This document shows positions 26,543-38,300 of a DNA stretch of 64,000 nucleotides, one piece after another (the stretch's first letter is position 1; each line of letters begins with the position of its first letter). The stretch lies in assembly GCA_021775875.1 (NCBI GenBank), contig JAJFHA010000011.1, forward strand, positions 262,178 through 326,177, in the 5' to 3' direction. Under the pieces are notes generated by a model. The model did not search any database. It saw nothing but the letters and a program-made list of their open reading frames with translations, and was not told the origin of the DNA. Made by a program: the position numbers and the translations under genes. Origin of the DNA: Hyphomicrobiales bacterium (GTDB lineage: Bacteria > Pseudomonadota > Alphaproteobacteria > Rhizobiales > NORP267).

Positions 26543-27451
26543 TTAAATATCACTGCTCGTGCGTAGCTTATCATTATGTAATCGCCGTACGCATTCGGCG
26601 ATATTGACCTGCCATGAAGGCAAGCGCAAACCGAAATTTTTGTCGAGTTTGCTGCAATCAAGTCGGGAATTGGCGGGCCGCTTTGCCGGGCTTGGGAATT
26701 CGCTTGCCCGGATGGGATGAATTTCAGTCACCGGGCCACCGATTTGTTTTGATTGGATGAATGTTTCGCACGCCACATCGTACCAACTGGCATCGCCCGT
26801 GCCAGCAGCATGATAAATGCCCCAGGGGATATCTTCGTACCGGTCCTGAAAAATTTGCCCAGCCATGGCAACAATGCAGTCTGCCAGGTCTGGGGCGTAA
26901 GTCGGATTTCCGAATTGATCATCGACCACTTTGATTTCGTCGCGAGTTACGGCAAGCCTCAACATGGTTTCGACAAAATTTCGTCCAAACGAGCTGTAGA
27001 GCCATGCGGTGCGTAAAATAATGTAGCGGGCACATGTGTCTGCCACGCGCTGTTCACCCGCAAGTTTGGAGCGCCCGTAAGCGCTTGTCGGCGCGACGAA
27101 ATCGTCTTCCCTATAGGGATGAATTTTGGTGCCATCAAAAACATAATCGGTGGAAATGTGTATGAGCGGAATGCCATGGCGTTCACAAATTTGCGCGATA
27201 TGACCTGCGCCATCTGCATTGATTTTGCGAGCCAGCTCTTCTTCAGCCTCCGCCTGGTCAACATTGGTATAGGCGGCGGTGTTGATCACAAGGTGAGGTT
27301 CAAACCGGTCAAAGGATTTTGAAATTGTATCGGGCAATAACAAGTCCAGTTGTGGGCGGCCAAGCGCATTGAGTTGCCAGTTCTCAGGTAGACGAGCCTC
27401 ACCAAGCGAGCGGGCCAGTTGGCCATTTGCACCTGTCACCAAAACCTTCAT
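26543..27451 (-). CDS. rfbD: dTDP-4-dehydrorhamnose reductase
   Basis: A 302-residue extended short-chain dehydrogenase that completes dTDP-L-rhamnose. The Rossmann motif [12 protein letters not shown], the Ser/Thr region [10 protein letters not shown] and the catalytic YGRSKLAGE (YxxxK) are present. The start at 27451 is 3 bases after the rfbB stop, and the gene precedes rfbA by 14 bases, so the four rfb genes form one operon. Confidence 0.95.
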   Translation of the reverse strand: MKVLVTGANGQLARSLGEARLPENWQLNALGRPQLDLLLPDTISKSFDRFEPHLVINTAAYTNVDQAEAEEELARKINADGAGHIAQICERHGIPLIHISTDYVFDGTKIHPYREDDFVAPTSAYGRSKLAGEQRVADTCARYIILRTAWLYSSFGRNFVETMLRLAVTRDEIKVVDDQFGNPTYAPDLADCIVAMAGQIFQDRYEDIPWGIYHAAGTGDASWYDVACETFIQSKQIGGPVTEIHPIRASEFPSPAKRPANSRLDCSKLDKNFGLRLPSWQVNIAECVRRLHNDKLRTSSDI

Positions 27452-27454
27452 GGT

Positions 27455-28531
27455 TCAATGCCTGTCCTTTGCCACAACGGCATCGCCGGTCAGGCCGAGG
27501 CGTTTTCCCAAGTCATTTTTCTGGAGCAGGGGAGCCCACCATGCGGGATTTTCAAGATACCAGTATACGGTTTTCTCAATACCGCTGGAGAAATCCTCTT
27601 TGGCCTTCCAGCCCAATTCGGTTTCGAGTTTGGACGCATCAATCGCATAACGGGCGTCATGCCCCGGTCGATCAGATACGAAAGAAATTTTCTCCTTGTG
27701 AGGGGAGGTGTCCGGACAAGCTTCGTCCATCAGGTCGCAGACATGTTTAACCACCTGAAGATTGGTCAGCTCATTTTTGCCGCCAATATTATATTTTTCA
27801 CCAACTCGCCCTTTGGTCAAAATAACAAATAGTGCGCGAACATGGTCATCAACATACAACCAGTCACGGACGTTTGAGCCGTCGCCATAAACTGGTAAAT
27901 CTCTGCCTTCACGCGCACTCAGGATCATCAGAGGGATCAGCTTTTCAGGAAACTGGCAGGGACCGTAATTGTTGGAACAATTGGAAATCAGGGCTGGGAA
28001 GCCATAAGTCCGGTGCCAGGCAATTGCCAGATGATCCGACGCCGCCTTGCTGGCAGAATAGGGAGAGCCTGGATCATACGCGGAAGCTTCGTGAAACAAT
28101 CCATCCGCTCCGAGTGACCCGAAAACTTCGTCCGTTGAAACATGCAGAAATCGGAAATCGCTTCGCGCCGCGTCGTCAAGTGAATCCCAATAGGCGCGGG
28201 CGGCTTCTATCAGGGTATAGGTGCCCATAATGTTGGTTTGCATGAATGCATCCGACCCGGTGATCGAGCGATCAACATGACTTTCAGCCGCCAGATGGAT
28301 CACGGCGTCAGGTGCAAATTCAGCAAACGCCAAATCCAGAGCTGCCCGATCACAAATGTCGGCCTTGCAAAAATCGTAATTATCGCTGTCTGAAATGGAG
28401 GCCAGCGATTGCAGGTTGGCGGCGTAGGTCAACTTGTCGATATTGAGAATTCTTGCGCCAACCTCTTTTACGAGATAGCGGCAAAGGGCGGATCCGATAA
28501 AGCCGGCGCCACCGGTTACGATGATGCGCAT
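27455..28531 (-). CDS. rfbB: dTDP-glucose 4,6-dehydratase
   Basis: A 358-residue NAD-dependent extended SDR. The dinucleotide motif [17 protein letters not shown] opens the protein; the dehydratase signature [10 protein letters not shown], with the DE catalytic pair, and [11 protein letters not shown] (YxxxK) follow. It converts dTDP-glucose to the 4-keto-6-deoxy intermediate. It lies 42 bases after rfbC and 3 bases before rfbD. Confidence 0.96.
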   Translation of the reverse strand: MRIIVTGGAGFIGSALCRYLVKEVGARILNIDKLTYAANLQSLASISDSDNYDFCKADICDRAALDLAFAEFAPDAVIHLAAESHVDRSITGSDAFMQTNIMGTYTLIEAARAYWDSLDDAARSDFRFLHVSTDEVFGSLGADGLFHEASAYDPGSPYSASKAASDHLAIAWHRTYGFPALISNCSNNYGPCQFPEKLIPLMILSAREGRDLPVYGDGSNVRDWLYVDDHVRALFVILTKGRVGEKYNIGGKNELTNLQVVKHVCDLMDEACPDTSPHKEKISFVSDRPGHDARYAIDASKLETELGWKAKEDFSSGIEKTVYWYLENPAWWAPLLQKNDLGKRLGLTGDAVVAKDRH

Positions 28532-28573
28532 GAATATGTCCCACTCATTCGTCTGGCCATGCAGATCATGTTG

Positions 28574-29131
28574 TCATTTCCCAAACTCAAACGGCGTCAT
28601 GAATGTATCCATGGTCGGCAGGTTTTGATCTTTTTCAGACAAGCTTTTTTCAACGTCAACTGGCCATTCGATCCCCAGATCCGGATCATTCCAGCGTATT
28701 CCGCCTTCATGATCCGGGGCATAATAGTTGGTCGCCTTGTATGCTACCTGGGTATTAGGCTCCAGCGTGCAAAATCCATGGGCAAATCCGATTGGTATCA
28801 ACAATTGCGCCCAATTATCTGCCGATAATTCAACGGCAATGTGCTTGCCAAAAGTAGGTGAGCCACCCCTGATATCCACGGCTACATCAAGAATACTTCC
28901 TGAAATGACCCGCACCAATTTGTCCTGGGCAAATGGTGGGTTTTGGAAATGCAGCCCCCGGATAACGCCTTTTTCTGCTGATAGAGAATGATTGTCTTGT
29001 ACAAATTCTTGATCAAAACCGGCATCTGCCAACATTTTTTTGTTGTAGGTTTCGGAAAAGAAACCGCGTTCGTCGCTGTGTTTCTGCGGTTCAATCAGCA
29101 AAATCCCCGGGATATCAAAGGTCTCTATCAT
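28574..29131 (-). CDS. rfbC: dTDP-4-dehydrorhamnose 3,5-epimerase
   Basis: A 185-residue cupin-fold epimerase. Visible are the RGLHFQ catalytic-histidine motif, [14 protein letters not shown], the catalytic region [13 protein letters not shown], and the aromatic VAYKATNYY segment. It is the promoter-proximal gene of the leftward rfb operon and is divergent from the methyltransferase across about 75 bases. Confidence 0.96.
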   Translation of the reverse strand: MIETFDIPGILLIEPQKHSDERGFFSETYNKKMLADAGFDQEFVQDNHSLSAEKGVIRGLHFQNPPFAQDKLVRVISGSILDVAVDIRGGSPTFGKHIAVELSADNWAQLLIPIGFAHGFCTLEPNTQVAYKATNYYAPDHEGGIRWNDPDLGIEWPVDVEKSLSEKDQNLPTMDTFMTPFEFGK

Positions 29132-29206
29132 GCTTCTCTCTGTAATCTCTCAAACGCCCGCCGCACCAATTGTTATCCACTCTCATGATTGCTATTAGTC
29201 TGTACC

Positions 29207-29851
29207 ATGGCATTAGATCAAACTCCCAGCGTCCTGAATGTCGGCGGCAACAGCAAAGCGATTGCCATTCCGCGCTATTATGACGGGTTTGCTCACCTGT
29301 TGGCGGACATTGACGCCGCTGCTAAACCCGATCTGCTGATCGACGCCCGTGAGCTTCAATCAAGCCCGGCAGCACAGTTCGACGCGATCTATTGCTCCCA
29401 CAATCTTGAACATTTTTACGCCCATGATGTACGTAAAGTGCTGCGCGGTTTTCACCACGTATTGAAAGAAGATGGCTTTGCGGAAATTAGTGTGCCGGAT
29501 ATAGCCGGGCTGATCCGGCATGTAGCGGCGAACGATCTTGAACTCGATGATGAGCTTTACAGAACCAAGGCCGGTTATCCGATATCAGCGCTCGACATGA
29601 TCTATGGCTGGGGGGTGGAAATTGAGCGCAGTGGGCAGGAATTTTTTGCCCACAAGACCGGCTTTACACAAAATACGCTGCAAAAAGCTCTGAATAAAGC
29701 TGGTTTTGCCGTTACAATTTTTCGTCCCGGTCGCAATCTTGAAATTTCTGGCTTGGCTTCAAAGCCATGCCAACCGAGTCCCAGAAAGCTCTGTTGCAAC
29801 TACAAATCGCGACCTAAAATCTTGATCAGTTCAGGGCGCTTTCCATCGTGA
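29207..29851 (+). CDS. SAM-dependent methyltransferase with probable C-terminal frameshift
   Basis: A class I methyltransferase-like protein: LNVGGNSKAIAIPRYY at the N-terminus, then DAIYCSHNLEHFYAHDVRKVL and VLKEDGFAEISVPDIAGL. It may modify sugars or glycan precursors given its rfb and glycosyltransferase neighbours. As written it has 214 residues and ends in an odd tail (SKPCQPSPRKLCC). Reading one base back at 29758 gives FKAMPTESQKALLQLQIAT and a stop at 29815-29817, with more ordinary codons. A one-base deletion in the GGCTTC context, or a sequencing error, is likely. ATG 29207 was chosen over an upstream in-frame start. Confidence 0.75.
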   Translation: MALDQTPSVLNVGGNSKAIAIPRYYDGFAHLLADIDAAAKPDLLIDARELQSSPAAQFDAIYCSHNLEHFYAHDVRKVLRGFHHVLKEDGFAEISVPDIAGLIRHVAANDLELDDELYRTKAGYPISALDMIYGWGVEIERSGQEFFAHKTGFTQNTLQKALNKAGFAVTIFRPGRNLEISGLASKPCQPSPRKLCCNYKSRPKILISSGRFPS

Positions 29852-29944
29852 TCATCTGCCTGATCATTCATTGGCTGGACGTTTTCTCTTGTTTGCGGTT
29901 AAGTCGCGGCAAATAATATTTTGGACACAGTCTTCCCGGCAAAA

Positions 29945-31204
29945 ATGAATATTCTTTTCATCCATCAGAATTATCCGGCGCAATACAAGCACATCCTGAA
30001 TTGGCTGGCGACCGATCCGGGGCAACTTGCTGAAAACCACCGGATCGTATTCCTGACCCAGAAGCGTGACCTGCCCAAATCACCGGGCTACCATATCGTG
30101 CGTTACAAGCCCGATCATATTCCTGCAACCGACGCCTATCGCTATTCGGCGGATTTCGAGAAATGCTGCGCCAACGGTGCCAAGGTTGCTGATATGTGCC
30201 GCAATCTGGAAGGCCAGGGCTTCAAACCGCACATCATCATCGGCCATTCTGGCTGGGGCGAAATGTTGTTCCTCAAGGAGGTTTGGCCGGATGTGCCGGT
30301 GCTCAGCTATTTTGAATATTTCTACGGCGTGAAAGGCGGCGCGGTAGGTTTTGATCCAGAATTTCCAATCTCCGACGTAATGCCGTTCATTATGAGCGCC
30401 CGCAACGGCACCAACTATCTGAGCCACGCGGCTTGCGATCTTGGCCAGACCGCGACCCGGTGGCAAAAAAACCGCTACCCCAAAAGTTTCCAGCAAAAAA
30501 TCAAGGTCATTCACGAAGGCATCCGCACAGATCTTTGTGTACCCAATCCAGAGGTCAGCGTTAATCTTGGCCGGGTGGCGGAGCCGGTTACGCGCAACGA
30601 TGAAGTATTCACCTATATGGCGCGCAATCTGGAACCGGTGCGCGGCTACCATTCTTTCATGCGGGCGCTACCGGCAATCCTGGATGCGCGTCCCAATGCG
30701 CGCGTATTGATCCTTGGCGGCAAGGACGTATCTTATGGCCGCGCACCGCCGGACGGTCAATCCTATCGCGGCATGCTGGAAAAGGAAGTCGGTGACAAGA
30801 TCGACTGGGACCGCGTACATTTCCTCGGGCTGGTGCCGTACGAGATTTACCTGAATGTTATCCAGTTGTCCCGCTGCCACATCTTCCTGACCGTCCCGTT
30901 CGTGCCGTCATGGTCGTTAATGGAATCCATGAGCATGCAAGCCACAATCGTTGCTTCTGACGTTGCCCCGGTGCGGGAAATCATCACTGACGAAAAAACG
31001 GGCTTTCTGGTAGATTTCCTTTCCCCGGACGGAATCGCTGCCAAAGTGGTCGATGTACTGGCCCACCGCGACAATTACGCCGAAATCGGCAAAGCGGCGC
31101 GCGCCCATATCGTTGCCAAATACGATTTCCACAAAGTCGCACTGAAAGGCAATTTGCGGCTTATCAATAAATTGATCCCCAAAAGATTGCATTTAGCGCC
31201 GTGA
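29945..31204 (+). CDS. GT4-family glycosyltransferase
   Basis: A 419-residue GT-B glycosyltransferase. The N-terminal domain opens MNILFIHQNYPAQYKHIL. The donor-binding C-terminal domain shows RNLEPVRGYHSFMRALPAIL, ARVLILGGKD, and the SWSLMESMSMQATIVASDVAPVREI region with the family's glutamates (about 322-345). It probably adds a sugar to a surface polysaccharide or lipid carrier; donor and acceptor are unknown. ATG 29945 is preferred over an upstream TTG. It follows the methyltransferase by about 90 bases and is near, but divergent from, rfbCBDA. Confidence 0.9.
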   Translation: MNILFIHQNYPAQYKHILNWLATDPGQLAENHRIVFLTQKRDLPKSPGYHIVRYKPDHIPATDAYRYSADFEKCCANGAKVADMCRNLEGQGFKPHIIIGHSGWGEMLFLKEVWPDVPVLSYFEYFYGVKGGAVGFDPEFPISDVMPFIMSARNGTNYLSHAACDLGQTATRWQKNRYPKSFQQKIKVIHEGIRTDLCVPNPEVSVNLGRVAEPVTRNDEVFTYMARNLEPVRGYHSFMRALPAILDARPNARVLILGGKDVSYGRAPPDGQSYRGMLEKEVGDKIDWDRVHFLGLVPYEIYLNVIQLSRCHIFLTVPFVPSWSLMESMSMQATIVASDVAPVREIITDEKTGFLVDFLSPDGIAAKVVDVLAHRDNYAEIGKAARAHIVAKYDFHKVALKGNLRLINKLIPKRLHLAP

Positions 31205-31357
31205 ATGCTCTGGGAATACGTGCAATGTAATTGATCAAGACAAGGCGGCAGGCGAGCACCCCGCCAGCAGGCTGAATTTTAGCTTTGATTATTAGTATGC
31301 AAGCCGCCGCTCCGTGATAAGAACAATCCGGTTTGAATATTTTTCCTAACGGTGCAA

Positions 31358-32626
31358 ATGCGCGCTTCCCTTTTTGAATTCATAAAAAAGCGAATTTTTT
31401 ACGGCTGGGTCGTCCTGGCCGTCGCCACCGCCGCGATGTTTGCAAGCGGCCCCGGGCAGTCCCATACCTTCTCGATCTTTGTCGATCTCATCGCCAAGGA
31501 TCTGGGTATTTCAAGCACCTCGCTGGCATCCTCCTATGCGTTTGCCACGCTTGTGGCGGCTTTGGGATTGTCACGCATGGGCAGCTTTGTCGACAAGTTC
31601 GGAGCCCGCAGGGTGATGATAGTTGTTATTGTCCTGCTCGGATTTGCCTGTATGGCGTTCGGTGCAGCGGCTGGCGTATTGACGCTCTCGCTGGGTTTCA
31701 TGTCTTTGCGGTTTTTGGCGCAAGGTTCGATCATGCTGTGTTCAACAAATCTGGTCGCGCAATGGTTCAGCGCCAGGCGTGGGGTTGCCATGAGTATCCT
31801 GATGCTTGGTTTTGCAGCGTCCATGGCATTGCACCCGCTGCTGGGACAATGGCTGATCGATCTGGTGGGATGGCGCAAAGCCTGGGTCGGATTGGGGTTG
31901 ATGTCCTGGATCATGATGCTGCCGCTATTGTGGCTGTTTGCTCATGACAAACCGGAACCGCTGGGTCTGTTGCCGGATGGTGCTGCGGCAGGCACTGGTG
32001 AAGATCAGTTAAAGGCTGAATTGACTGGCCCGAGCTTGAAGGGAGCAATAAAAATCCCGGCATTCTGGATCATCATGCTTGGCTTGTTCACCCCGTCTAT
32101 GATGATCACAAGCCTGTTCTTTTTTCAGGTATCGATCTTTGAACAACATGGGTTAACGCGCGCGCTGGCGGCGTCAATATTTGGCGTTTCCGCTCTGTCC
32201 ATGGCTGTGATGATGCCAGTAATCGGCTGGATACTGGACCGCAGCAATCCGAAATATGTCTTTGCCGGCTCACTTGTGCTGCTGGGCATGTCTCTGGTGA
32301 ATATTACCTTTGTGAATGACGTGATGACGGCAACCCTTTACGCAATTATTTTTGGCGTCAATACAGCTGCCAACATGACCTTTTTTGGCTATATGTGGCC
32401 GCAATATTTCGGTCGCAAACATTTAGGTTCGATCCAGGGGGCTGGACAAACTATCGGCGTCATCGGTGCGTCGCTTGGTCCGCTGCCGCTTGCGATTTCT
32501 TTCGATTATTTTGGAACTTACGACGGGGCGCTGCTTTTTCTGGCAATAGTCCCGGTAGGCTGTGCGGTTCTGGCGCTTTTCCTGCCCTTACCGAACCCAT
32601 CTGCATTTGAAGTCAAGGAGACCTAA
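31358..32626 (+). CDS. MFS transporter
   Basis: A 422-residue major-facilitator protein with twelve hydrophobic helices. It begins FYGWVVLAVATAAMFASGPGQSHTFSIF (positions about 14-41), with the cytoplasmic-loop motif SFVDKFGARRVM between helices 2 and 3, the pattern of the oxalate/formate and monocarboxylate-like subgroup. A carboxylate substrate is plausible given the adjacent hydrolase and acyl-CoA ligase, but this is inference. ATG 31358 follows a possible GTG at 31352. The hydrolase starts 3 bases after the stop. Confidence 0.88.
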   Translation: MRASLFEFIKKRIFYGWVVLAVATAAMFASGPGQSHTFSIFVDLIAKDLGISSTSLASSYAFATLVAALGLSRMGSFVDKFGARRVMIVVIVLLGFACMAFGAAAGVLTLSLGFMSLRFLAQGSIMLCSTNLVAQWFSARRGVAMSILMLGFAASMALHPLLGQWLIDLVGWRKAWVGLGLMSWIMMLPLLWLFAHDKPEPLGLLPDGAAAGTGEDQLKAELTGPSLKGAIKIPAFWIIMLGLFTPSMMITSLFFFQVSIFEQHGLTRALAASIFGVSALSMAVMMPVIGWILDRSNPKYVFAGSLVLLGMSLVNITFVNDVMTATLYAIIFGVNTAANMTFFGYMWPQYFGRKHLGSIQGAGQTIGVIGASLGPLPLAISFDYFGTYDGALLFLAIVPVGCAVLALFLPLPNPSAFEVKET

Positions 32627-32629
32627 ATT

Positions 32630-33448
32630 ATGTCCGTTTTGGAAATTTCCAAGGGCGAGGCACTTTATTACGAATATGTTGCTCCAGCCACCGGCAAGAA
32701 TACATTCGTCTTCGTCAATGCTCTGACCGGCAATACGGGTATGTGGTCGGGCGCGATTTGCGCACGCTTGCAGGCAGCAGGATTTGGCACATTATGCTAT
32801 AATTTTCGTGGCCAGATCGACACAACATTTGCCGATGATACCGAATTGACCCCCGACCTCATTGTCGAAGATTTGGGATTGTTGATGACCGAGATCGACC
32901 CATCTTCACCCATCCTGGTAGGCTTGTCGATTGGCGGATTATTTGCTGCCCAAGCTTATCTGGCGGGCGCGCCCGTTTGCGGCCTTGTCATGATCAACAC
33001 ATTGCGTAAATCGAACCTGCGCCTAAACTGGATCAATCAGGCCATGGCCCAGCTCTCCGCCATTGGTGGAAGCCGACTGGTGATGGCGGCCAACATGCCG
33101 GGGTTAGCATCGCCCAAATTGCTTGAAAAAATGTGGGATGTTTCGTTCAGCGATGAGCCATTCGAAGCGCCCGCAAAAACCGATGGATTGCTGCGCTTGA
33201 TGAACGGGTCGCTGCTAACCAATTGGGATTTGAATTACGGAAAACTCGACCTGCCGGTATTGCTGTTAACCGGGTCGCACGATCGGGTATTTCGCATCGA
33301 CGACGATATTAAAGAATTGAAGGCGCGGATTCCCGACCAGCAGGAAAAGATATACCCGGAAGCGGGGCATCTGATACCGCTGGAAGACCCGGATCAGTTT
33401 ACCGACGATCTTTTGGCATTTGCCACCCGCTGCAATCGTCAGTCTTAA
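32630..33448 (+). CDS. Alpha/beta-fold hydrolase
   Basis: A 272-residue alpha/beta hydrolase. The nucleophile elbow is GLSIGG, the acid is in [10 protein letters not shown], and the His is in [12 protein letters not shown]. An oxyanion region ([12 protein letters not shown]) replaces the usual HG motif. An esterase or lactonase acting on a small ester is plausible; no specific substrate is evident. An AGGAGA Shine-Dalgarno lies in the end of the MFS gene, with which it is co-transcribed. Its stop overlaps the convergent ligase stop by 4 bases. Confidence 0.85.
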   Translation: MSVLEISKGEALYYEYVAPATGKNTFVFVNALTGNTGMWSGAICARLQAAGFGTLCYNFRGQIDTTFADDTELTPDLIVEDLGLLMTEIDPSSPILVGLSIGGLFAAQAYLAGAPVCGLVMINTLRKSNLRLNWINQAMAQLSAIGGSRLVMAANMPGLASPKLLEKMWDVSFSDEPFEAPAKTDGLLRLMNGSLLTNWDLNYGKLDLPVLLLTGSHDRVFRIDDDIKELKARIPDQQEKIYPEAGHLIPLEDPDQFTDDLLAFATRCNRQS

Positions 33449-35178
33449 GCCGTCACAGAAATAGTCAGGCCCAATTCTTCTATCATTTGGTCGCGCATGA
33501 TGAATTTCTGCGGCTTTCCAGTGACGGTCATCGGCAATTCACTCACAAAGCGGACAAAGCTCGGCACTTTGTAATGGGCTATCTGGCCTTGGCAGAAGGC
33601 TTTGATATCGTCTTCGGTTGCGGTTTCGCCAGATTGCAAAACAATCCAGGCGCAAACTTCTTCGCCCATCCGCTCGCTCGGAACGCCGAACACCTGAACC
33701 TCGGAGATTTGAGGGTTCCGATAAAGAAATTCCTCAACCTCAGCCGGGTACACATTTTCCCCGCCGCGAATGATCATGTCTTTGACGCGACCGACAATGT
33801 TGCAATAGCCTTCGTCATCAATGATGCCGAGATCTCCGGTGCGCATCCATCCGCCATCAACAATGGTCTCGGCTGTGCGTTCTTTGTCGCCCCAATAGCC
33901 GCTCATCACCGAATAACCGCGAGTCCACAATTCGCCTTTTTGACCAACGGGGACAATCGCTCCGTCTTCGTCAACAAGTTTGACCTCCACATGGGGGTGG
34001 ATGCGGCCGACCGTCGAGACTCGTTTTTCCACCGGATCATCAGTGGCGCTCTGGAATGAAACCGGGCTGGTTTCGGTCATCCCGTAAGCGATCGTGACCT
34101 CGCTCATATTCATATCGGCTTGCACCCGGTTCATGATTTCGATCGGGCAGGGAGCGCCGGCCATAATCCCGGTCCGCAGGCTGGACAGATCGAATTTGGA
34201 AAAATCCGGCAGCGCCAACATAGCGATAAACATTGCAGGTACGCCGTAAAGCGCGGTGCAGTGCTCGTCCTGCACGGTTTTCAGCGTTGAATCCGGCGCA
34301 AAAGCTTCGGCTGGAAAAATCATGCACGCGCCTTTGGTCACGCAGCCAAGGGTGCCCATGACCATGCCGAAGCAATGGTATAACGGCACCGGAATACAGA
34401 GCCGGTCATTTTCGGAAAATTTGATCGCCTTGGTGGTGAAATGAGCGTTATTCAAAATATTGGCGTGGGTCAGGGTCGCGCCTTTAGGAGCACCTGTTGT
34501 GCCAGACGTAAACTGGATATTGATCGGGTCGTCTTTATCAAGCGATTGGGTAATCCTGTCGAGGCTGGCCAGTTGCTCTGGTCCGCCAAGCGCCATGATG
34601 TCCTGAAAATTGTACATGCCCGGTGTCTTGTCGTCGCCCATCCTGATGACTGTTTTAAGAGACGGAAACTTGGCCGCATTAAGTCGGCCGGAATCTGAAG
34701 TGGCCAGTTCTGGAGCCAGTTCGTTCAGCATTGCGAGATAGTCAGATGTTTTAAATGTCGCAGCGGTGATCAGCGCCGCGCAGCCCACTTTGTTGAGGAC
34801 ATATTCAAGCTCGGATAAGCGGTAGGCCGGATTGATATTCACCATCACAATGCCGATGCGGGCGGTTGCGAACTGGGTCAATAGCCACTCAACGCGGTTC
34901 GGTGACCAGATACCGACCCGGTCGCCTTTTTCAAGCCCTAAAGCAAGCAGACCAGCGGCAAGAATGTCTACTTCACGGCTCAGCTCGTTCCAGTTGAAGC
35001 GTCTGTCCTGTTCAACAAAAATGGCCGCGTCGCGCGTTCCAAATTTTGAAACAGTATCGGCAAATACTTCAGGGATCGTCGTCTCGTAAATCGGTTCATT
35101 TTTATCGCCAATAACATGCGACAGGCCGCCTTGTGGCAAAGGAGACGAAGCAGCTTTTGTTTCGTTGAGGACCGTCAC
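33445..35178 (-). CDS. Acyl-CoA ligase (AMP-forming)
   Basis: A 577-residue ANL-superfamily ligase resembling medium-chain or long-chain fatty acyl-CoA synthetases. Motifs: [62 protein letters not shown], and the terminal catalytic Lys in [10 protein letters not shown]. The start is GTG 35178, supported by GGGAG 7 bases upstream. It converges on the MFS-hydrolase pair and is likely to activate a free carboxylate. Confidence 0.92.
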   Translation of the reverse strand: MTVLNETKAASSPLPQGGLSHVIGDKNEPIYETTIPEVFADTVSKFGTRDAAIFVEQDRRFNWNELSREVDILAAGLLALGLEKGDRVGIWSPNRVEWLLTQFATARIGIVMVNINPAYRLSELEYVLNKVGCAALITAATFKTSDYLAMLNELAPELATSDSGRLNAAKFPSLKTVIRMGDDKTPGMYNFQDIMALGGPEQLASLDRITQSLDKDDPINIQFTSGTTGAPKGATLTHANILNNAHFTTKAIKFSENDRLCIPVPLYHCFGMVMGTLGCVTKGACMIFPAEAFAPDSTLKTVQDEHCTALYGVPAMFIAMLALPDFSKFDLSSLRTGIMAGAPCPIEIMNRVQADMNMSEVTIAYGMTETSPVSFQSATDDPVEKRVSTVGRIHPHVEVKLVDEDGAIVPVGQKGELWTRGYSVMSGYWGDKERTAETIVDGGWMRTGDLGIIDDEGYCNIVGRVKDMIIRGGENVYPAEVEEFLYRNPQISEVQVFGVPSERMGEEVCAWIVLQSGETATEDDIKAFCQGQIAHYKVPSFVRFVSELPMTVTGKPQKFIMRDQMIEELGLTISVTA

Positions 35179-35390
35179 GCAAATTCTCCCAGAATTACTT
35201 GCAAATTAGGTTCGAAAAATCCGACCGCCTACATCTCATGCCAGGAAGGTCCGGATCAAATATCCGGCATATTAGGCGGCGGACCGTTGCTGTTGCAAGC
35301 AAGGTCTCCGTCTTTCTCACGGATGCTGGTTGGTGCTCTGTGCAAACAAAAGCAATTGCCAAGCCATTGGTCAATCTTGCAACATTTCCA

Positions 35391-38300
35391 CTAATGAAAG
35401 CGGATGCTGGAATCATCAATATAGCAGGTATTGTGATCGCTGATGCGGATGGTATCGGTACCGGCAAAAATCACGATATCGAGGATGCTGGGATTAACAG
35501 TATTGCCATTTATTGAGGAATTGACCGTAAAATCGCCGTAGATGCCCAAACTGTTGCCTTGGCCGCTTTCGAGCCTTAGCTCACTTTTGCAATCGAGTCC
35601 GCTTCCCGTATCCCACATAATATCGACAATACGATCAACGTTTGACGGCGCAAAAAAATAGGTGTGCGCACTAAGGTGAGGGCCACACCCTCTCTCCACA
35701 TTATCGTTGTTGCGGCAGGTTAGATAATTTCCGGTTGCGCCCGATGGGCCCGTTTGACCTGTCTGGCCGGGTGGTGAAGTGGGCGGCGTAGTGGAAACAG
35801 GTGGCGATGTGGTTGGCGTTTGTACCCCACCACCGGTCACGAGGATTTTGGGTTGCCACAGCGGATCCGTCTGTTCCGAAGAATGGAATACAAATTTGTA
35901 GCGCCCCGACCCTTCGGTGGCCCCGACAATCACAAGCCCGTAATTTGGCATTTGCCCACTTTGCCAGGCGCGGACCAAATCTGAAATATTAAACAGGTAT
36001 GTTGCCGAAGAGGAATTGATCATCCGGACAGCCCATGGGCGGCTGGCGCTGAAAGTAGGTTGATTGGACCAGCTTATGGTCCCGGCCGCTGCGTTTTGTT
36101 CCATCTGTCCTGAATGATAGGTGCCGTTACCTTCCTGCCATGGTGATGTAACCGCATAGACCCTGGCTTCAACATCTCCTTCGCCGCTACCTCCGGCGGT
36201 GGTGAGGGCCAGTTCGACACGGGCGTTCGGGCTTAAGGGTCCGCCGAGGTTAGTATGGTCGAAACGGATATATATCCGACGCCGGGTATCCGCGACACCG
36301 GAAGAATTCGAGGCAATGGTCATATTCTTGACCGCACCCCAATTGGCATTGTTCCAGTTCAGATAGGTATATTCATACACATCGACGTCTTCGAGGTTGG
36401 TCTGCGCGGCGGAGAAAACGATGAATTGTGAGCTTGTAGGCGTGGTAACTGACGCGCCGCCTGGCACCTGTTGCTGGGTGCCGCCTGCGGCATTGCTGTT
36501 CGGCAATGACGTCTGGCCGCTGCTGCCAGATGTGCCTCCAGTACCCGCGCCGGTCGAAAAAACTTCGTTGGCGTATGGACCACCACAATTTTGTGCAGGG
36601 TTGCCAGAGCACTGCATGGTGCATGCATTCGATGGCCCTGCAGCGTCAAATCTGCCGGACCCGCAAAAACACCATCTGCCATATTGAACGCCCGCATACA
36701 GAGCGCCATTGCCGGCGCAGAAGGCAACGCATTTTTCCTGTGTCATCCTGGGATCATCCGGAATCATGTAGTCATTCAGAACGCGTCCTCTCAAACCTCT
36801 TGGCGCGATATCTCTATTTTCTGCAAAACAACCCAGTGACGTGCCGCCCGGCATTGAAGTCTGGCCGCTGCTGCCAGCTGCGCCTCCAGATGTTGGCGGG
36901 TTCTCAAACCTGAAATCATCGGCATTGATATGCCCCCAGCCACCTGAAGATTGGTCGACAAGACGTATTTGTCCGCGTCGGCCTGCCCACGGGGTGAGGT
37001 CCCATGTGACACGCCGCATGGTCTCAGTATTTTGTCCCGTTACCGAAATCACACTTTGTCCGCCAACAAGAAGCTCAACCCTTTCCTGGGCAGAGTTGCC
37101 GCCACCAACCAAGAAATTCACGGAGCCGGTGGGAATCGTGAAAACGTTGGTTGTCATCGTTCCCTTGGGCCCATCTCCCTGAACGTTACCCGGGGTTTCG
37201 GTCGTCCGGCCCTGATACATTTCGTAGGTGCCAATCCAGTAATTTCCGGCGTGGCGGGAAGGCTGGCCCCGACGTCGTGCGGTTGGGTTATCGCCAAATG
37301 TTGGCTGATTGTTGAACGCCGTGCCTGTGGTCACCCAGCCATTGATATTGCCAGTTTCAAAATTCCAGGTGATGTTTCCACCTGTAGAGCCACCAGTACC
37401 AGCGCCGGTACCCGTTCCTGGTCCGGAGCCACCAGTGCCCGTGCCACCAGTTCCGGCACCACCAGTGCCCGTGCCGCAGCGAGCCATAATTCCGGTATAT
37501 TCCGGGCTATTGAGAAAATGCTGGATCATGGCGTCCCGCGTCAGGTTACGGTTAAGCCTTCTGATCCAATGAGAATGACCCCGTGGTTCGGGTTCCCGGC
37601 CGAGAATGCTTTGATACGCGTCGCGGACAAAATCGATATTGTTCTTTCCAAAACCGGTATATTCACGTGACATGAAAAACTTGGATATTACCCATCCCCG
37701 GGACTTGCCAGAGCTTAGTTGTCCAATCCAATTATTCAGCCCGGCAGGTTCTGGTTGCCGGTCCAGGATCGATTGATACAGCGATGCGACAAAGGCCGGG
37801 TCAGGCGCGCACGGTCTACCATGGGCGTCGCTCAAATTCCCAGTGGCTATTGCACCTCCTGGAACATTGCCCGGGGCAGTGCCAGGTACGCCAACGCCGC
37901 CACCCGTTGCACTACCTGCTGCTCCGCCCAAGACCACTGAAACGTCGTCCAGAGCGATCCCACATCCACGGTTTGGCCCGGTACTTTCAAATATCAGATT
38001 GGTCTGTGTCCTGTTGGCGATGAAACTCCAACCCGCTTGCCGCCACCCCATTTGTCCACGGCTTCGCCCTTGAGTGTTGAAATTAAAGGTCGCGCTCTGA
38101 TTTCCGGCTCTTACGCGCATTTCTTTGGCGGGGTTGTCGCAAGATGGGTTGCCAGCCATGAAGAAACTCAACTGGTATCGGCTACCGGCAATAGTATTGA
38201 ATGATTGCTGGATGGCGCCGCTGCCATAGGTCCCGGCCATATCGACGCTGCGATTACCTTCAATTTGCTGCCAATAACCTTGCACAACATCAATATTTTC

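Noticed and set aside
37377-37475. Short repeats here as a CRISPR or tandem DNA array
   Set aside because: They are in-frame codons of a Gly/Thr linker inside a gene, irregular in length and with no spacers.
36397-37670. Long rightward frames opposite the mosaic protein gene
   Set aside because: They are shadows of the biased Gly/Thr/Ser codons on the other strand and lack starts with ribosome binding sites.
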